Assembly (NCBI GenBank): GCA_949152475.1
Contig: OX424566.1
Coordinates: 10,873,177 to 10,937,176 of the forward strand
Length of the DNA stretch: 64,000 nt
Source of the DNA: Terebella lapidaria
Taxonomy: Eukaryota > Annelida > Polychaeta > Terebellida > Terebellidae
Direction: 5' to 3'
Part shown: piece after piece, positions 1-9,999 of the stretch
Layout: each line of letters opens with the position of its first letter
Position numbering within the stretch: the first letter of the stretch is position 1
Program-made: the position numbers and the translations under genes
The notes under the pieces: generated by a model
The model's database searches: none
Seen by the model: the letters and a program-made list of their open reading frames with translations, nothing else
What the model was told of the DNA's origin: nothing

Positions 1-133
1 GAATCACCTAGGGAAATCATTGCTTTGGTTGGTTTTCTATTTTCAGTCTCAGAACCAACACCAGTGTCTGACACTGTACCAAGCCAGGTTGTAGAGTCTG
101 ACAACCCTTCAAAACCTCCACCCAACAGGGCCA
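1..133 (-). CDS. LRP-like gene, further Ser/Thr-rich exon (cut by window edge)
   Basis: Acceptor ttaaacgcag at 134-136; phase 1 fits the previous exon. Reads FEGLSDSTTWLGTVSDTGVG then SETENRKPTKAMISLGD and stays open to the edge. The plus strand is also open here, so the call rests on matching phase, strand and composition. Confidence 0.5.
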
Positions 134-3100
134 CTGCGTTTAAGGATATTTGGATCCGATGTCTCGTTGTTTTCAGTGGCATGTTCACACGTTTATTACA
201 CTGAGTGATCAGTACCGAGACAATTACGTGGATGAAATGAACAATGTATGCCCTTGAACTGACATTTCATCATTGATGTCAAGTATTACTTTTCTATGCA
301 TTGATTTACCTTCGAGGTGATACCCACAGGTTTCCTGTATTTCATATATATATGTCTACGTGCATGTTGTGATGTTTCCACGATATATTTCTCATATCAT
401 ATGTTGCTACTGAAAGAGGCATTATGATACACCAAAGGATCAACAACATGGAGTGTGAACAATCAACACCGCTTTTATTTTCAATCATAGGACGAATAAT
501 GTTTTCTTGTGATACATCAACAGAAATGGTCATTGTCTTCAGTGCAGTTACAGTCTTGTAAATGTCAGCAATGACATATAAACTGAAGCAAAAACATGAT
601 ACAAATTTTGTTTTAATTTTCCTCCGATAATGCAAGGTGATTCATTTATCTATCTCACCATATAGTGAGTGTTTAAAACATATTCACAAAATCCAGATGC
701 ACATGAGTAGAACAGATTGTGTCCCAACCAGTAATTTCACCCCCATACTGGGCATGCTGTCTGCAAATATATAAGACATAGTGCAAAACATTTATGACTC
801 CACGTTAGCAATTTTTGTTTGATTTGCAAACCAAAGTGATACATGAGAATGTATATTTGCATTCCGCGAAGCTAGTGCCTTCGAGTTGTTGCTCCTGTGA
901 GACCCTTACCCGAAGTGATGATATCAAACACTGAGAGAGCAGTAGTAGTCACACCAGACCTGACATCCTGTACTCCAGTACCAGTCGAATGTGCTGTGGC
1001 TCTACCAGTTGTGTAGTACCCAGTCGTGGTGAGGTTGTCTACAGCTGTTACCTCAATGGAGGTATCAGCTACAGGTTGTAACGTTGTGGAGTCCAGCTCG
1101 TTCATTGAAGCTATGGATAGAATATGTCAAATTTAGTCCTAATTGATAATGTTATCCCTTCCAAGTGTGAATCCCTTCCAAAGGCACACGATAGGCAATT
1201 CACTAGATGAGACCAATAAATAAATACATACACATGTGTAGTTGAAGTATATAGGAGTTCATAAACACACGAGTGAAAACAGGATAAAACATGGAGATAC
1301 ACTATATATGACTCGTGGATGGCAGAACACAACAGCAGACATATTGACCAAAATGAGCTACAAATTAGAGCAATATATATTCCAGTTCTGCCATCACAAA
1401 ATCACACATCCGTCTCTGCTCAACTCTGGTTACAATAAAACAAAAATACACTGGATAATTAGGGAACTCACGGACATATTGTAAGTCTATGCTCGACAGT
1501 CCCCAGAATATCGTACTCAGTAGAAGAGATTTTCCCTCATTGTACTTGTCTATCCTGTGGATATTTCTGAAAGGCATGTATTGCACAAACATTGTTCATC
1601 CAGTACAACTGAAAATCTTGGTGATGTTAGAGGTTGAAGTAGAATATTTCACTACGCACTCGAGTGAGGACACATAGATGATATCGTGATCCACCTCGAC
1701 ATCAGTACAGGGCAGTTTGATTACGTGGTCATAGTCTCTGCGTCCCTTCCCCAACAGCGACACTCGTCCCACCTGGCGGCGTGCATTGTCACACCAGTAC
1801 AAGTGACCTTCTGTGAATGAATACCGGTGCGAGTTAATTACAAGTATGTTTATGTAGGGTATCAAGATTCGTTAAAAATGCGACATATGCTTTCGGTTGT
1901 TTTTGTTTTTAAATCTCTTGATACCAGTATGTATTTGGATAAGCACATCGTTGAGTTTCTTTTCTCTTGAAAGAAAATCCCTTCGGATTTCCATTGGTAT
2001 AATCCAAATGGTTTTGTAGCAAGAAGTTCACAATGGTTTTGGTGGCAAGAAGTTCATACATGTATCACCCTTCTAGTGCCACTACTACAGTTAAATTTCG
2101 ATGATGCCAATAGCAAATGTGCAGCATATCATTTTGCAATAAAATCAAAGCCTGATCGAATAGTTCATCAGAAGACACATTGGCGTCATCAGGGGCAGAC
2201 ACTGTGTGAAATGTAGTTTTTCTACTGAACACTTGATGGGATTGGTAAACAACTGCCCAACAACCTATTAAACTAATTTAGAAATCCGAAACAAGCCCCG
2301 TGGAATAGAGGTGTGACAAGTACATAAGTACCTAATCACAAGCCAGAAGGCCATTGGGTTTAAAAGGCTGCATATATTTATACCACTGAGCCCTCACTCC
2401 TGGTGATCGTGAAATTGCCAAAAAGCAAGACTAGTGTGTCTTTCGATAAAATATTTGGCCAGACTGTGTTCCTATTTCAAAATGTTGTATGTTACGTTTG
2501 CTATTGGCATCATCAGAATCTAGTTGTATTGGTGATAATATGTGTAGACACTTACACTGGAACAGATAATACCATCCACTCAGTAGCCTTTTGTTTCGTG
2601 ATCAGGTAGATATGTCTATTTTGTATGATTCGTTTTGGAGTATTAATTTGTTTTAAATGGTTGTTGGGGAGTTATATATCATCTGGTTTCTATTGGAAAC
2701 AATTATATAGTATACACTGTATATCTCTTGGTTGAGCTTCGTTTCTATTCCAATATCCATATCTTGTAGTGGTAATAGGCTGATACATGCATTCTTTTGC
2801 CTTCCATCGCTAAGTTTCTCCATTCGAATGTGATCTTTTCGTGTTCCCTCGTTAAGTTTTCGCGTTCAAACACGAAAAGATTGCATTCCCTCGGGGAGTT
2901 TTCACGTTCGAATGTAAAAAGTTCGCAAACGAAGGCGAAGAGTTCGCGTTTAAACGCAAAAAAATCGCGAGGGAACGTGAAAAACGTTTTTTCCTAACTC
3001 TTGGTTGTGTCCCCTTAGGGACTCCGGATCCCCCAGAGGACACCAGTGTGTGTTCAGAATATTTGGTTGGATGTCGCCTCTATTCCAAATAAGATTTCCT

Positions 3101-6100
3101 ATAAGCAGGAACCCATAATATATAATTTTTTATATAATTGTCATCATCTAAAGTGTGTGGTGTTGGGGGTTGTGGGTGGATAAATAGATTCGTATTGAAG
3201 ACTCAAAGGGATTCCGTTGGAAGAGACAGTGTTTCCACTGTGAAGTTGGGGACATATAATGGAAACAAATAATCGAAGTTATCAAAAGTACTGACATTAA
3301 TTCCCATCAACACCATCGAGCTGACTGAAAGTGTGTTTGAACAATCCTAAATCTGTGGATGTTCGTTATAATTAAAACATTTTTACTCCATCAATGAGAA
3401 ATATTAATTCTACGCTAAATCGTGAATTTTTAGGTTTTCATGATACACTTTTGATATTTATATTTTATACTTTTTATATTCACATCACTATGGCTTCAAA
3501 CGTAGAGAAGTTTATTTCATGTATAGTAAATTTGACTGGAGAATATATCTGAGTGCTCACGTTATAGACAAGGGTTAAATATAGTTACTGGATGTACATG
3601 AAAGATAGATAGGTATCTCTCCAGAAAAATATCAAAATGACAATAAAGACCTACACTGTGTATAATCGATATTATACTCTATTTTAGAATATTACCAGGC
3701 AGATCCAATGCTAGACTATTCGGTTCCTTCAGGTCCGATATCACCAGAAATACTGGGTTTCTGCCATCCAGGTCTGCTCGCCTGATGGACGTCAGGCGAT
3801 TAGGGTACATGTAATCGCCCCAGTACATATGCCTACATGGATATGAATCAATGTATTGTACAGGATTTTATTGGAAGCAGTATTAGTGCACTGCATTAGA
3901 TATGAGGTATGGCTTACCCATTCTGTGCGTCTATCTCAATTCCCGAGGCAATATTTCTCACTTGGAAATCGAACAACACTCTCACCGTGTTGTTGGACAG
4001 AGTTATAGAAGAAATTGTATGCTGAACACTGTCGCCGTAGTATAGGATATCTCCGTTAGGGTGTATGGCCAGACTACCGACATCGGTAACTGCATAGTAT
4101 TCATGAACAGTATATTAGAACTTCCTGCTACAAAGTGACTTTGGTAATGCATAGAACTGCACAGCTCTATTGGATTTTTTTCTTCAATTTTCAAAGAATT
4201 GAATAGATTCATTCAAATTTTAGTAGGTCGACACTGGGTATAAATATATGGATAGTGGTGAGATGCCCTTGAACTCACTGCCAAGGTCGTGAACTTTCGT
4301 CTCCTCTGATAATGCTGATGTGAATAGATCCGTCCTGCGGATGCTGAGGTTGTGGTTGTCGGCTCTTCTGGTCCAGTACTCTGCTCTTTCACCAGGGTGG
4401 AAACTGACCAGCTGTGGTGAATCTTTGCTCTTCTCAATTGGCACAGTATGAAGGGAACCTGCCGCCAAGTCAATCTGGTACAACTTTTTGGCGAGGAAGT
4501 CCGCAGCTATGAGCACCTTACCTGACGAGTTTGTCACTGTAATGGTGTGAAAGTAGTGTTCTCGATCAATGTGACGTTCGAATTCCAGTGTTCAATATGA
4601 CAAGGTGAGTGAAGGCATGTCAGACGTATTGTTGTCAGTACTGTAATGTCAGTAGTATTGTAAAACTTATTTCACCTATACAGTGTACGTCCACTACCTC
4701 TACTGGTGTTATTTCTTGGGTATACAGACCTGTCTGGCAGCTGTTCCCATCTGGATTCAGGGAATACCCTATCTCACAGAGACACGACCTTTGAGCACCG
4801 TTAGGGACACAGACGTGCTGGCAGCCATCCTCCTGACACCCATCTGTAGGGAGGACAAGTGCATTCAGTGAGATCTGTTAGTTTTTATCTGAATACCCAT
4901 TCATGGTAAGTCCATATTCTCAGAATATTGACGCCAGTGTGGCTTTGGCTGTGGCTTTCCCTGATGACGCCAGTGTGGCTTTGGCTGTTTGGTCGAGCTT
5001 TGTTTTTGTTTCAGCCGATATTTTTATTTGTTATTATCATCATCAAAATTTGTTTGGGTTGGTGGTAGTAGATTGATTCTAACAGTCGACGTTCTTTGAT
5101 TCAGTTTTGGAATGTGAACTTGTATATGTGTCGGTATTAATGGCGCTACATCATCAAGATGGGAGAACAATTTTTGCTTTTTTTTCTACATTATATAGTT
5201 GTGGCTATATTCACAAAAATAGTCATACGTTTAGTTCTTTGATTGGACGGACGAATAAGATAGGCCTATATATGCTTGCTTACGTTCTATAAACGGCTGG
5301 CTTTCTGAAGAGCTGACTGTGAAACCCTGTGGTATGATGTTAACATTGCCATAGGATCTGTTGATTTTGGTGCCATTCCTGAGGAATATATCCATTTCCT
5401 GAGTTCGCCAGGCGGCTGCTATCAAACCGTGCTGGTAGAGGTGAACCCAAAATATAGGATACTTTAACTGTATGAACGATAAGCATAATTCGAATATATC
5501 CTATATGCATCAACAATGTGTTTTCCTACAATACCAAAACATATATTTACAAAGATATAATAGGAACATTCCGAATTGTAACTCCCTTGATTAACAAGAA
5601 CTATTGACCAGCACGTTCCTGAGTGCACATACCATGATTTGCTGGTAGGATTTGTTGATAACTTGAATACATTTGAAGATATAGAACGAAAGTGACATTC
5701 AAAGTCACTGCAGTGGAATTCGAGCACACCGTCAATGTGCACGATGTGAATGAATGATCCACAATGGTGGCAGCTAATGATTATGCTGACTTAATTCATT
5801 TTTTTCTGGATTCAGAATTCATTTAAAATCAGCCAATATCATGAATTAAACTGATTTCCATACACCCGTATCACCACAATAGGATTCATATGAACACCTG
5901 AAAGACCCCGATATAGCTGTAGCGAGCATGAGGGGGGCCAGAGAGTTCTGTTCTCCCTGTCCCGTCATAGTTCACCCGGTTCAAAGAACTCGTCCTACGC
6001 AGCCAGTACACGACTCGGTCCCGGTGGTCCACGGCTACATCCATCACCCCTATCATCCTGTCCACCAGGGTGTTGGGCGATCCACCACACAAAGGCGAGG

Positions 6101-7283
6101 TCTGGAGGAGACCCGCCACCGGATCTGCCCAGAACAGTAGGCTGCGGAAGGAAGACATGAAGAGTGGTAGAACATTCAGGGTGGGTTTGGATCATTAAGG
6201 CTGGACTTGAACTCGATTTGTTCAAGTAATTCACTATATCTTCGATGTATGCTATTTCACATGCATTTCAATCTCTTATGCATTTGCTTTAGGTTTTTAC
6301 GTTGTCTTGCATTATACGCTTTAGTTTTCTTTTACCTGGCTGTCTCACAAACTAAGAGAATATGACAGGAAATATCAATGACAATAACTGAAAGAATGTG
6401 TATCTGGTTTTAGCTCTCAGCTAAGCTGGGCTGAGTTTTCATTTCACAAATTGGTTGATGGCAGTATTGATATATTTTATCCATTACCTATTTATAGGAT
6501 CTGTATCTATGCCGTGTGGATGCCTGAGACGGTCGTGTAGGATGAGGTAGTGTCCTGTTTTGTACGACACAAGTCCAATTACCTCACCGTCAGTTATAAT
6601 AGATATTCTGCCCAAGCCAGTCTAGTGCCATGTCGCGTGTCTGAACACAGAACACATGCAAATATTCGTGTCATTATGTCAGTGTTGTATTCAGTACGAA
6701 GTTACGGAGATTTCGGTAAGAGATATCGGTAATACTCCATCCTGTGATGTGCAGTGATTGCCTGGATTGGTTGCAACTGCGAGTCAAGCTAGCCACTGAC
6801 AGATTCCAGTTTGAAACAAAATTAGCCCAAGGGCTAAGAAAGGTTATTGTAAGAATATTCTTAAATGTGTTTAGCAAAAATGTCCCAGAATGTTGGTTTC
6901 TTGTTGAATGTAAATCGTTTCGATTATGGACATGCAACGTCATGGCAATAGGTTATCACATTATTGGTCTAGTCCTGAAAAATAACCACACACCTTTATG
7001 GTGGTACCCATGTACATGAAACCATCCTCTATGAGCTCGCCTGTCAATGTGCTCACTTGAACCAGCTGTCCGTCTGATTTCTTGTGGAGGAAGATTCTGT
7101 CTTTAAGGTAACAGTCAGCTAGTACTGCTCCTGGGCGCATTTGAGACTCCGCCCAGGGCCAGCGAAGATGAGAGACGTGAGCAAGGCTCCCGTTATTCAG
7201 CCGGTCATCTAGCGGGGCGTGTATCGAATATAACTTGCTCATATTCGCGAATGACACATCCACGGATAAGAGCACTGTCGTCT
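1..7283 (-). CDS. LDL-receptor-related protein gene, 3' portion (partial, at least 10 exons)
   Basis: Exons, in transcript order: 7283-6992, 6141-5898, 5431-5284, 4843-4730, 4536-4279, 4089-3918, 3832-3696, 1810-1610, 1110-910 and 133-1 (off the edge). Every junction I could test keeps splice phase: exon 1 starts in phase 1 and the chain then runs 2,0,1,1,1,2,1,1,1. The protein has LDLR class B (YWTD) blades, one six-cysteine EGF module, a second propeller with the best blade (MYWGDYMYPNR...RRADLDGRN), then a Ser/Thr-rich stretch. Family knowledge: such receptors sit in the plasma membrane and bind lipoproteins or secreted ligands; propeller-EGF pairs drive pH-dependent release. The signal peptide, LDL-A modules, membrane segment and tail are not in view; upstream exons probably lie right of 7283 and downstream ones left of position 1. 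The ligand is unknown. Coding identity is firm; the exact orthologue is not. Confidence 0.85.
910..1110 (-). CDS. LRP-like gene, Ser/Thr-rich exon
   Basis: Acceptor tatccatag, donor TTCGG|GTAAGG, phases 1-1. Reads MNELDSTTLQPVADTSIEVT ... TTTGYYTTGRATAHSTGTGV, roughly one third Ser+Thr. In LDLR a Ser/Thr-rich O-glycosylated stalk follows the propeller and EGF; that role is inferred here from position and composition. Confidence 0.72.
1610..1810 (-). CDS. LRP-like gene, next YWTD blade exon
   Basis: Acceptor attcacag before AAGGTC. Reads GHLYWCDNARRQVGRVSLLG, then TDVEVDHDIIYVSSLECVVK. YWCD stands for YWTD. Several donors are possible (near 1655, 1659 and 1609); only TTTCA|GTTGTA at 1609 gives phase 1 for the Thr-rich exon and also keeps a plausible last blade strand, so I chose it. 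The intron before it is about 1.9 kb and holds repeats. Confidence 0.8.
2085..2212 (+). repeat. Dispersed repeat 'FDDAN', copy 1
   Basis: Shares a ~130-bp block with 31851-31985 (same strand) and 36660-36800 (reverse), with weaker pieces at 2447-2540 and 4950-5080. The hallmark is gcgtcatcaggggcagacac at the right end. In one frame copies 1 and 31.9 kb give the same peptide frame (FDDANxK ... KTHWRHQGQT), with substitutions. Probably a non-autonomous transposable element. Confidence 0.7.
2447..2540 (-). repeat. Dispersed repeat 'FDDAN', partial inverted copy
   Basis: Reverse-complement match to the 31.9-kb copy: ttgctattggcatcatcaga corresponds to the DDAN part, and tttggccagactgtgttcct to the KPDxI part. 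Only the centre of the repeat remains. Confidence 0.55.
2835..2986. repeat. Foldback cluster of short hairpins
   Basis: Outer arms near 2835-2851 (cttttcgtgttccctcg) and 2968-2986 (cgagggaacgtgaaaaacg) are complementary. Between them lie smaller hairpins around TTCGCGTT/AACGCGAA-like words and the perfect palindrome GCGTTTAAACGC near 2945. It lies in the long intron of the LRP-like gene. Both strands stay open for about 60 codons by chance of the palindromic composition. Confidence 0.7.
3696..3832 (-). CDS. LRP-like gene, canonical YWTD blade exon
   Basis: Acceptor catgtag, donor CTGCCTG|GTAATA. Reads HMYWGDYMYPNRLTSIRRAD then LDGRNPVFLVISDLKEPNSL. YWGD, the IRRADLDG strand and 'L..P..LALDL' are the full LDLR class B signature in order. 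Best match of the whole gene. Confidence 0.93.
3918..4089 (-). CDS. LRP-like gene, propeller 2 exon
   Basis: Acceptor ctatgcag, donor AATGG|GTAAGC. It encodes VGSLAIHPNGDILYYGDSVQ and VRVLFDFQVRNIASGIEIDA, two propeller strands; SGIEIDAQN matches the 'NGIAVDW' strand that precedes the next YWTD. Phases 1 to 2. Confidence 0.87.
4279..4536 (-). CDS. LRP-like gene, propeller 2 first exon
   Basis: Acceptor accattacag, donor GGCA|GTGAGTT (strong). Directly after the EGF it encodes SSGKVLIAADFLAKKLYQID, the strand that opens LDLR propellers after an EGF ('..LIFANR..LRKLDLDG'), then LVSFHPGERAEYWTRRADNH and RRTDLFTSALSEETKVHDL. EYWT is in the YWTD position. Phases 1-1. Confidence 0.87.
4730..4843 (-). 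CDS. LRP-like gene, EGF domain exon
   Basis: A 114-nt symmetric phase 1-1 exon, the classic EGF exon type. Acceptor tccctacag, donor AGACAG|GTCTG. Six cysteines follow the EGF spacing C-x4-C-x3-C-x8-C-x1-C-x12-C, with the typical CEIGYSLNPDGNSC ending. This is the single clearest domain of the gene and fixes its strand. The Asp-Asn calcium-binding signature at the N-terminus is not evident, so it is probably a non-calcium EGF like those next to LDLR propellers. Confidence 0.92.
4936..5080 (-). repeat. Dispersed repeat 'FDDAN', diverged inverted copy
   Basis: Contains two direct copies of gacgccagtgtggctttggc, then tttggtcgagctttg and a weak match to the rest of the family. Lies in an LRP-like intron just upstream of the EGF exon. 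Confidence 0.45.
5284..5431 (-). CDS. LRP-like gene, propeller 1 end exon
   Basis: Acceptor ctaccag before CACGG, donor GAAC|GTAAGC. It encodes HGLIAAAWRTQEMDIFLRNG followed by TKINRSYGNVNIIPQGFTV. It ends in phase 1, as needed to enter the EGF exon. The exon closes the first propeller; the pairing of propeller end and EGF domain is the normal LDLR order. Confidence 0.8.
5898..6141 (-). CDS. LRP-like gene, YWTD-type blade exon
   Basis: Acceptor ttccttccgcag, donor TTTCAG|GTGTTC. The exon codes for LLFWADPVAGLLQTSPLCGG then VAVDHRDRVVYWLRRTSSLN and VNYDGTGRTEL. FWAD and VYWL sit where YWTD lies in LDLR class B repeats, and NYDGTGRTEL matches the usual 'NLDGSNR' strand. It starts in phase 2 and ends in phase 0, matching both neighbours. 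Its GC content is clearly higher than the flanking introns. Confidence 0.85.
6992..7283 (-). CDS. LRP-like gene, first visible exon (propeller 1)
   Basis: Acceptor ctgacacag before AGACG. The donor is ambiguous: ..AAAG|GTGTGT (start 6994) or ..AAAGGT|GTGTGG (start 6992). Only the second gives phase 2, which the next exon needs, so I chose it. The translation (TVLLSVDVSFANMSKLYSIH ... LVQVSTLTGELIEDGF) has alternating hydrophobic strands like propeller blades but no strict YWTD. The start phase of 1 means another exon must lie upstream. Confidence 0.72.
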
Positions 7284-8600
7284 CTGTGTCAGAGTGTAAC
7301 ATTTGACATGAAATATGTGTTGTCACCAGTACGAGATATCACAGGCAATCAAAATCAAATCAGTAATACAAACATGAGCTAAAATAAAAATCCAAATCAG
7401 TGATACTGTAGTATAAATAGATACGGAAAACAATCAAGCAATGTTGATAATTTACATCTTTACAGGGTACTGGTCATATGATAAACGCCCGTGGATTTAG
7501 TTTCAACCATCCATGGATCAACTAAGTGTGTGACACATCAAATAAATTTATCTCAATAAAGTGATAGTTTAGCAGTCTTTGGAAGCCTTAATAAGTAATG
7601 ACCTGTGGTGATGAGCTTCACTAACCTGGGTTCTGACAGTCTATACATCGGCACAGAATCACTAACATAATCACTTTGTGTGTATACATCATACTTGATT
7701 TTAAATCAAATATTAAAAAACATTAAAAGTCTCAGAAACAACGTATATTTGCGTAGAATGTATAAAGACAAAGAATAGTGTTGATGCACAGTGACTAATG
7801 CGTGTTTCCAAGGAGGTCTGCATTGATTTAATTGGATTTTGATGATTAAATAAGAAACATGTGTCTTATGACAACTTCTCACGAGATTACTTTCCACACT
7901 GGACGTTCCTTGAAGACAAATGATATCTTAGTATTACAACTGGCTCACATAATTCTCAATAAAGATTCAATTATCATGGTGAAAGTTGATCGCTCAAGAA
8001 CATGAAATCTAATATTCAGTTACAATTAAATCCACTGAAGTTTAAAACAAGTCGAGATTTGACTCTCAGATTTACTTCAAATAATTCAACAAACAACACA
8101 CCCACTTTACCACTTTTGATACAGTTGTCCACACTCGTTCAGCCATATGAAACTATATCATTCAGTTTTGTCACACTTTATTCTGATAGATGTACACATT
8201 CTGACAGATGAAGTGCATGCTCCGCTTGATGATTCCATATTGAACTATACCTGGCATTGAATGCTTGAAAAAACTTGAAGTGAATTCTAAATCGAGCCTG
8301 CTTTGAGGTCGTACAGTTGTGTTATTGCCTCGAAAGTTGAGAGTATGAAATTTTCCATACCAATAATAACCAATGTGATAAATATTTTTCTTTATGGAAC
8401 ATGAATAGATCACTTGTCCTACGTCCTTTACAAGACCCACCCCTACATTCACATACACACATCCATTTGACAACTGATCCTTCCCTAACATTCGAGACAA
8501 TGTGTTGGAAAACACCTGTTTGGCTTAGTCATATGCATTGATGCAACCGTGGAAATGTAGTGAGCACTTTCACCTTTCGACACTTTCACCCAAAAGCAGA
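7284..8600. other. No gene seen
   Basis: AT-rich sequence upstream of the first visible LRP-like exon. A 114-codon open frame on the minus strand (8171-8515) lacks domain features and supported splice sites. Missing upstream exons of the LRP-like gene could lie here or further right, but none could be supported. Confidence 0.4.
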
Positions 8601-8603
8601 GCG

Positions 8604-8760
8604 TAGTTTAACCAGTCAGGAACACTAGGTTTTACAGTAAACCGAAGTTGACTGCTACGAGTAAAAAAAAAATCAAGTAAAAAAAATTATTTACCTACCA
8701 GCGTTGACAAAAGTTGCAGTAAATTTTTATTTACTTCTAGGAGTAAAAAATGTTGGAAAT
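8604..8760 (-). repeat. Inverted copy of the 30-kb repeat end
   Basis: tcaggaacactaggttttac here is the reverse complement of the sequence near 30520-30540, and gttgactgctacgagtaaa is the reverse complement of the tttactcgtagcagtcaac motif of the 25-30 kb array. The two ends are over 20 kb apart and in opposite orientation. Confidence 0.7.
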
Positions 8761-9706
8761 TGGTCAACTTTGGTGATCGTTTTCATGATGAAGGAACATC
8801 CTGAGACACTAAATATTTCGCACAGATGTACCCAAGAACATAATAAATCCACAAGCAAAGGGGTACTATGGGGTATCGTGGGGTATCCAGTGTGACGCCG
8901 CTTTAAAACAGTGTTTTTTGCCGGTCTGTGCAGGGACATTTTGTTTTGCTTTCCGACATTGCCGACAGGTGGCAGGTGCATCGGTGTGGTTAGTTTACTC
9001 TGACAAGTCAATTTATTTTTACCGAGTGTCGTGGATTTTGGGAGACGGCTGTGCGTAAAAACTTTGTTACTCTTGCCCGTTCACCGAAATCTGGACAGGA
9101 GCTTGTTATTTATACGCATCGATATTTCAAAGACATGAGAGGAGACGCTTGTTTGTCTTTGCACTGCATTACCTGTCAAATTCCAACGTCTCTACCTCTG
9201 ATTTATGGCGTTTGTGCAGCCCTGTATACAAGTATGTGCGTATCTGTGGCTTTGAGCATGGCAAGACGGTAACTGTATTCTGGAAATGAATGTAACTATC
9301 ATACCAATGGGGGTATGTTGTGTTTCTGAATTAGCAAATGCTGTCGAGATAAATATATACACCAGTGTTGTCTTTTGTTTCTCTAATTCAGATTGATATC
9401 AAACCTTCCTAGATTGCTTTGGGAAGATTGAAGATGCATGTGCTGCCGTTGCTGCGAGCGCTTACCCACGTGGGTCATGGGCTGGTCGAAAAAGCAAAGA
9501 TCATATTATTGTTCTTCACCATGTTCACACGCGCCATGCATGTGAAAACTATTATCAAGTGGCAAAAGTATACATGATATATTATAATCACAGACTTCAA
9601 AGCACCATGAATACATCAGGGTTACCGGGTTAGCTAAAAAGTGCACATATACATCGGGCAGTGGTGGTTTACCGTCCCTGCCTAATGTATTTGTGCACCT
9701 TTTATT

Positions 9707-9770
9707 CTAAACCGTTGACGTGTGTAAGTAAACTATTTTTGACTCCTCGCAGTAACTAATTTTAGTTGAT
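9707..9770 (+). repeat. Dispersed 'ACGTGTGTAAGTAAA' repeat core
   Basis: Core pattern: ttgacgtgtgtaagtaaa, a short spacer with tttgact, then cagtaac and a gttgatgtgcagacg-like tail. The same core recurs near 12250, 12860 and in each 1.22-kb unit (15045, 16266, 17488, 18712, 19930). A diverged interspersed family whose ends I cannot define. Confidence 0.6.
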
Positions 9771-9897
9771 GTGCAGACGTAGAAAAAGTTTTGCTCTGAT
9801 AAGTGTATATTGCCATACACGGGGTGTAATGAAAAAAGGTCAGTCTTTAGTAAAAAGAAGATCAGGTTTTAGACACACATATACATGTAGGCCTACA

Positions 9898-9923
9898 TCA
9901 TCATCATCATCATCATCATCATG
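9898..9923. repeat. (CAT)n microsatellite
   Basis: About nine uninterrupted tca/cat triplets preceded by the common gtaggcctac palindrome. Confidence 0.9.
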
Positions 9924-9999
9924 TACATGCATATATTTATGGACCTAATACCGATAGATATGATTATAATCAGGACACTATAAAACACCCAATATGAAT

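Noticed and set aside
1..203. Plus-strand open frame at the left edge
   Set aside because: Overlaps the minus-strand Ser/Thr-rich exon whose strand and phase agree with the LRP-like gene; weaker support.
8171..8515. 114-codon minus-strand ORF upstream of the LRP-like exons
   Set aside because: No LDL-A, EGF or propeller features and no matching donor in phase 1.
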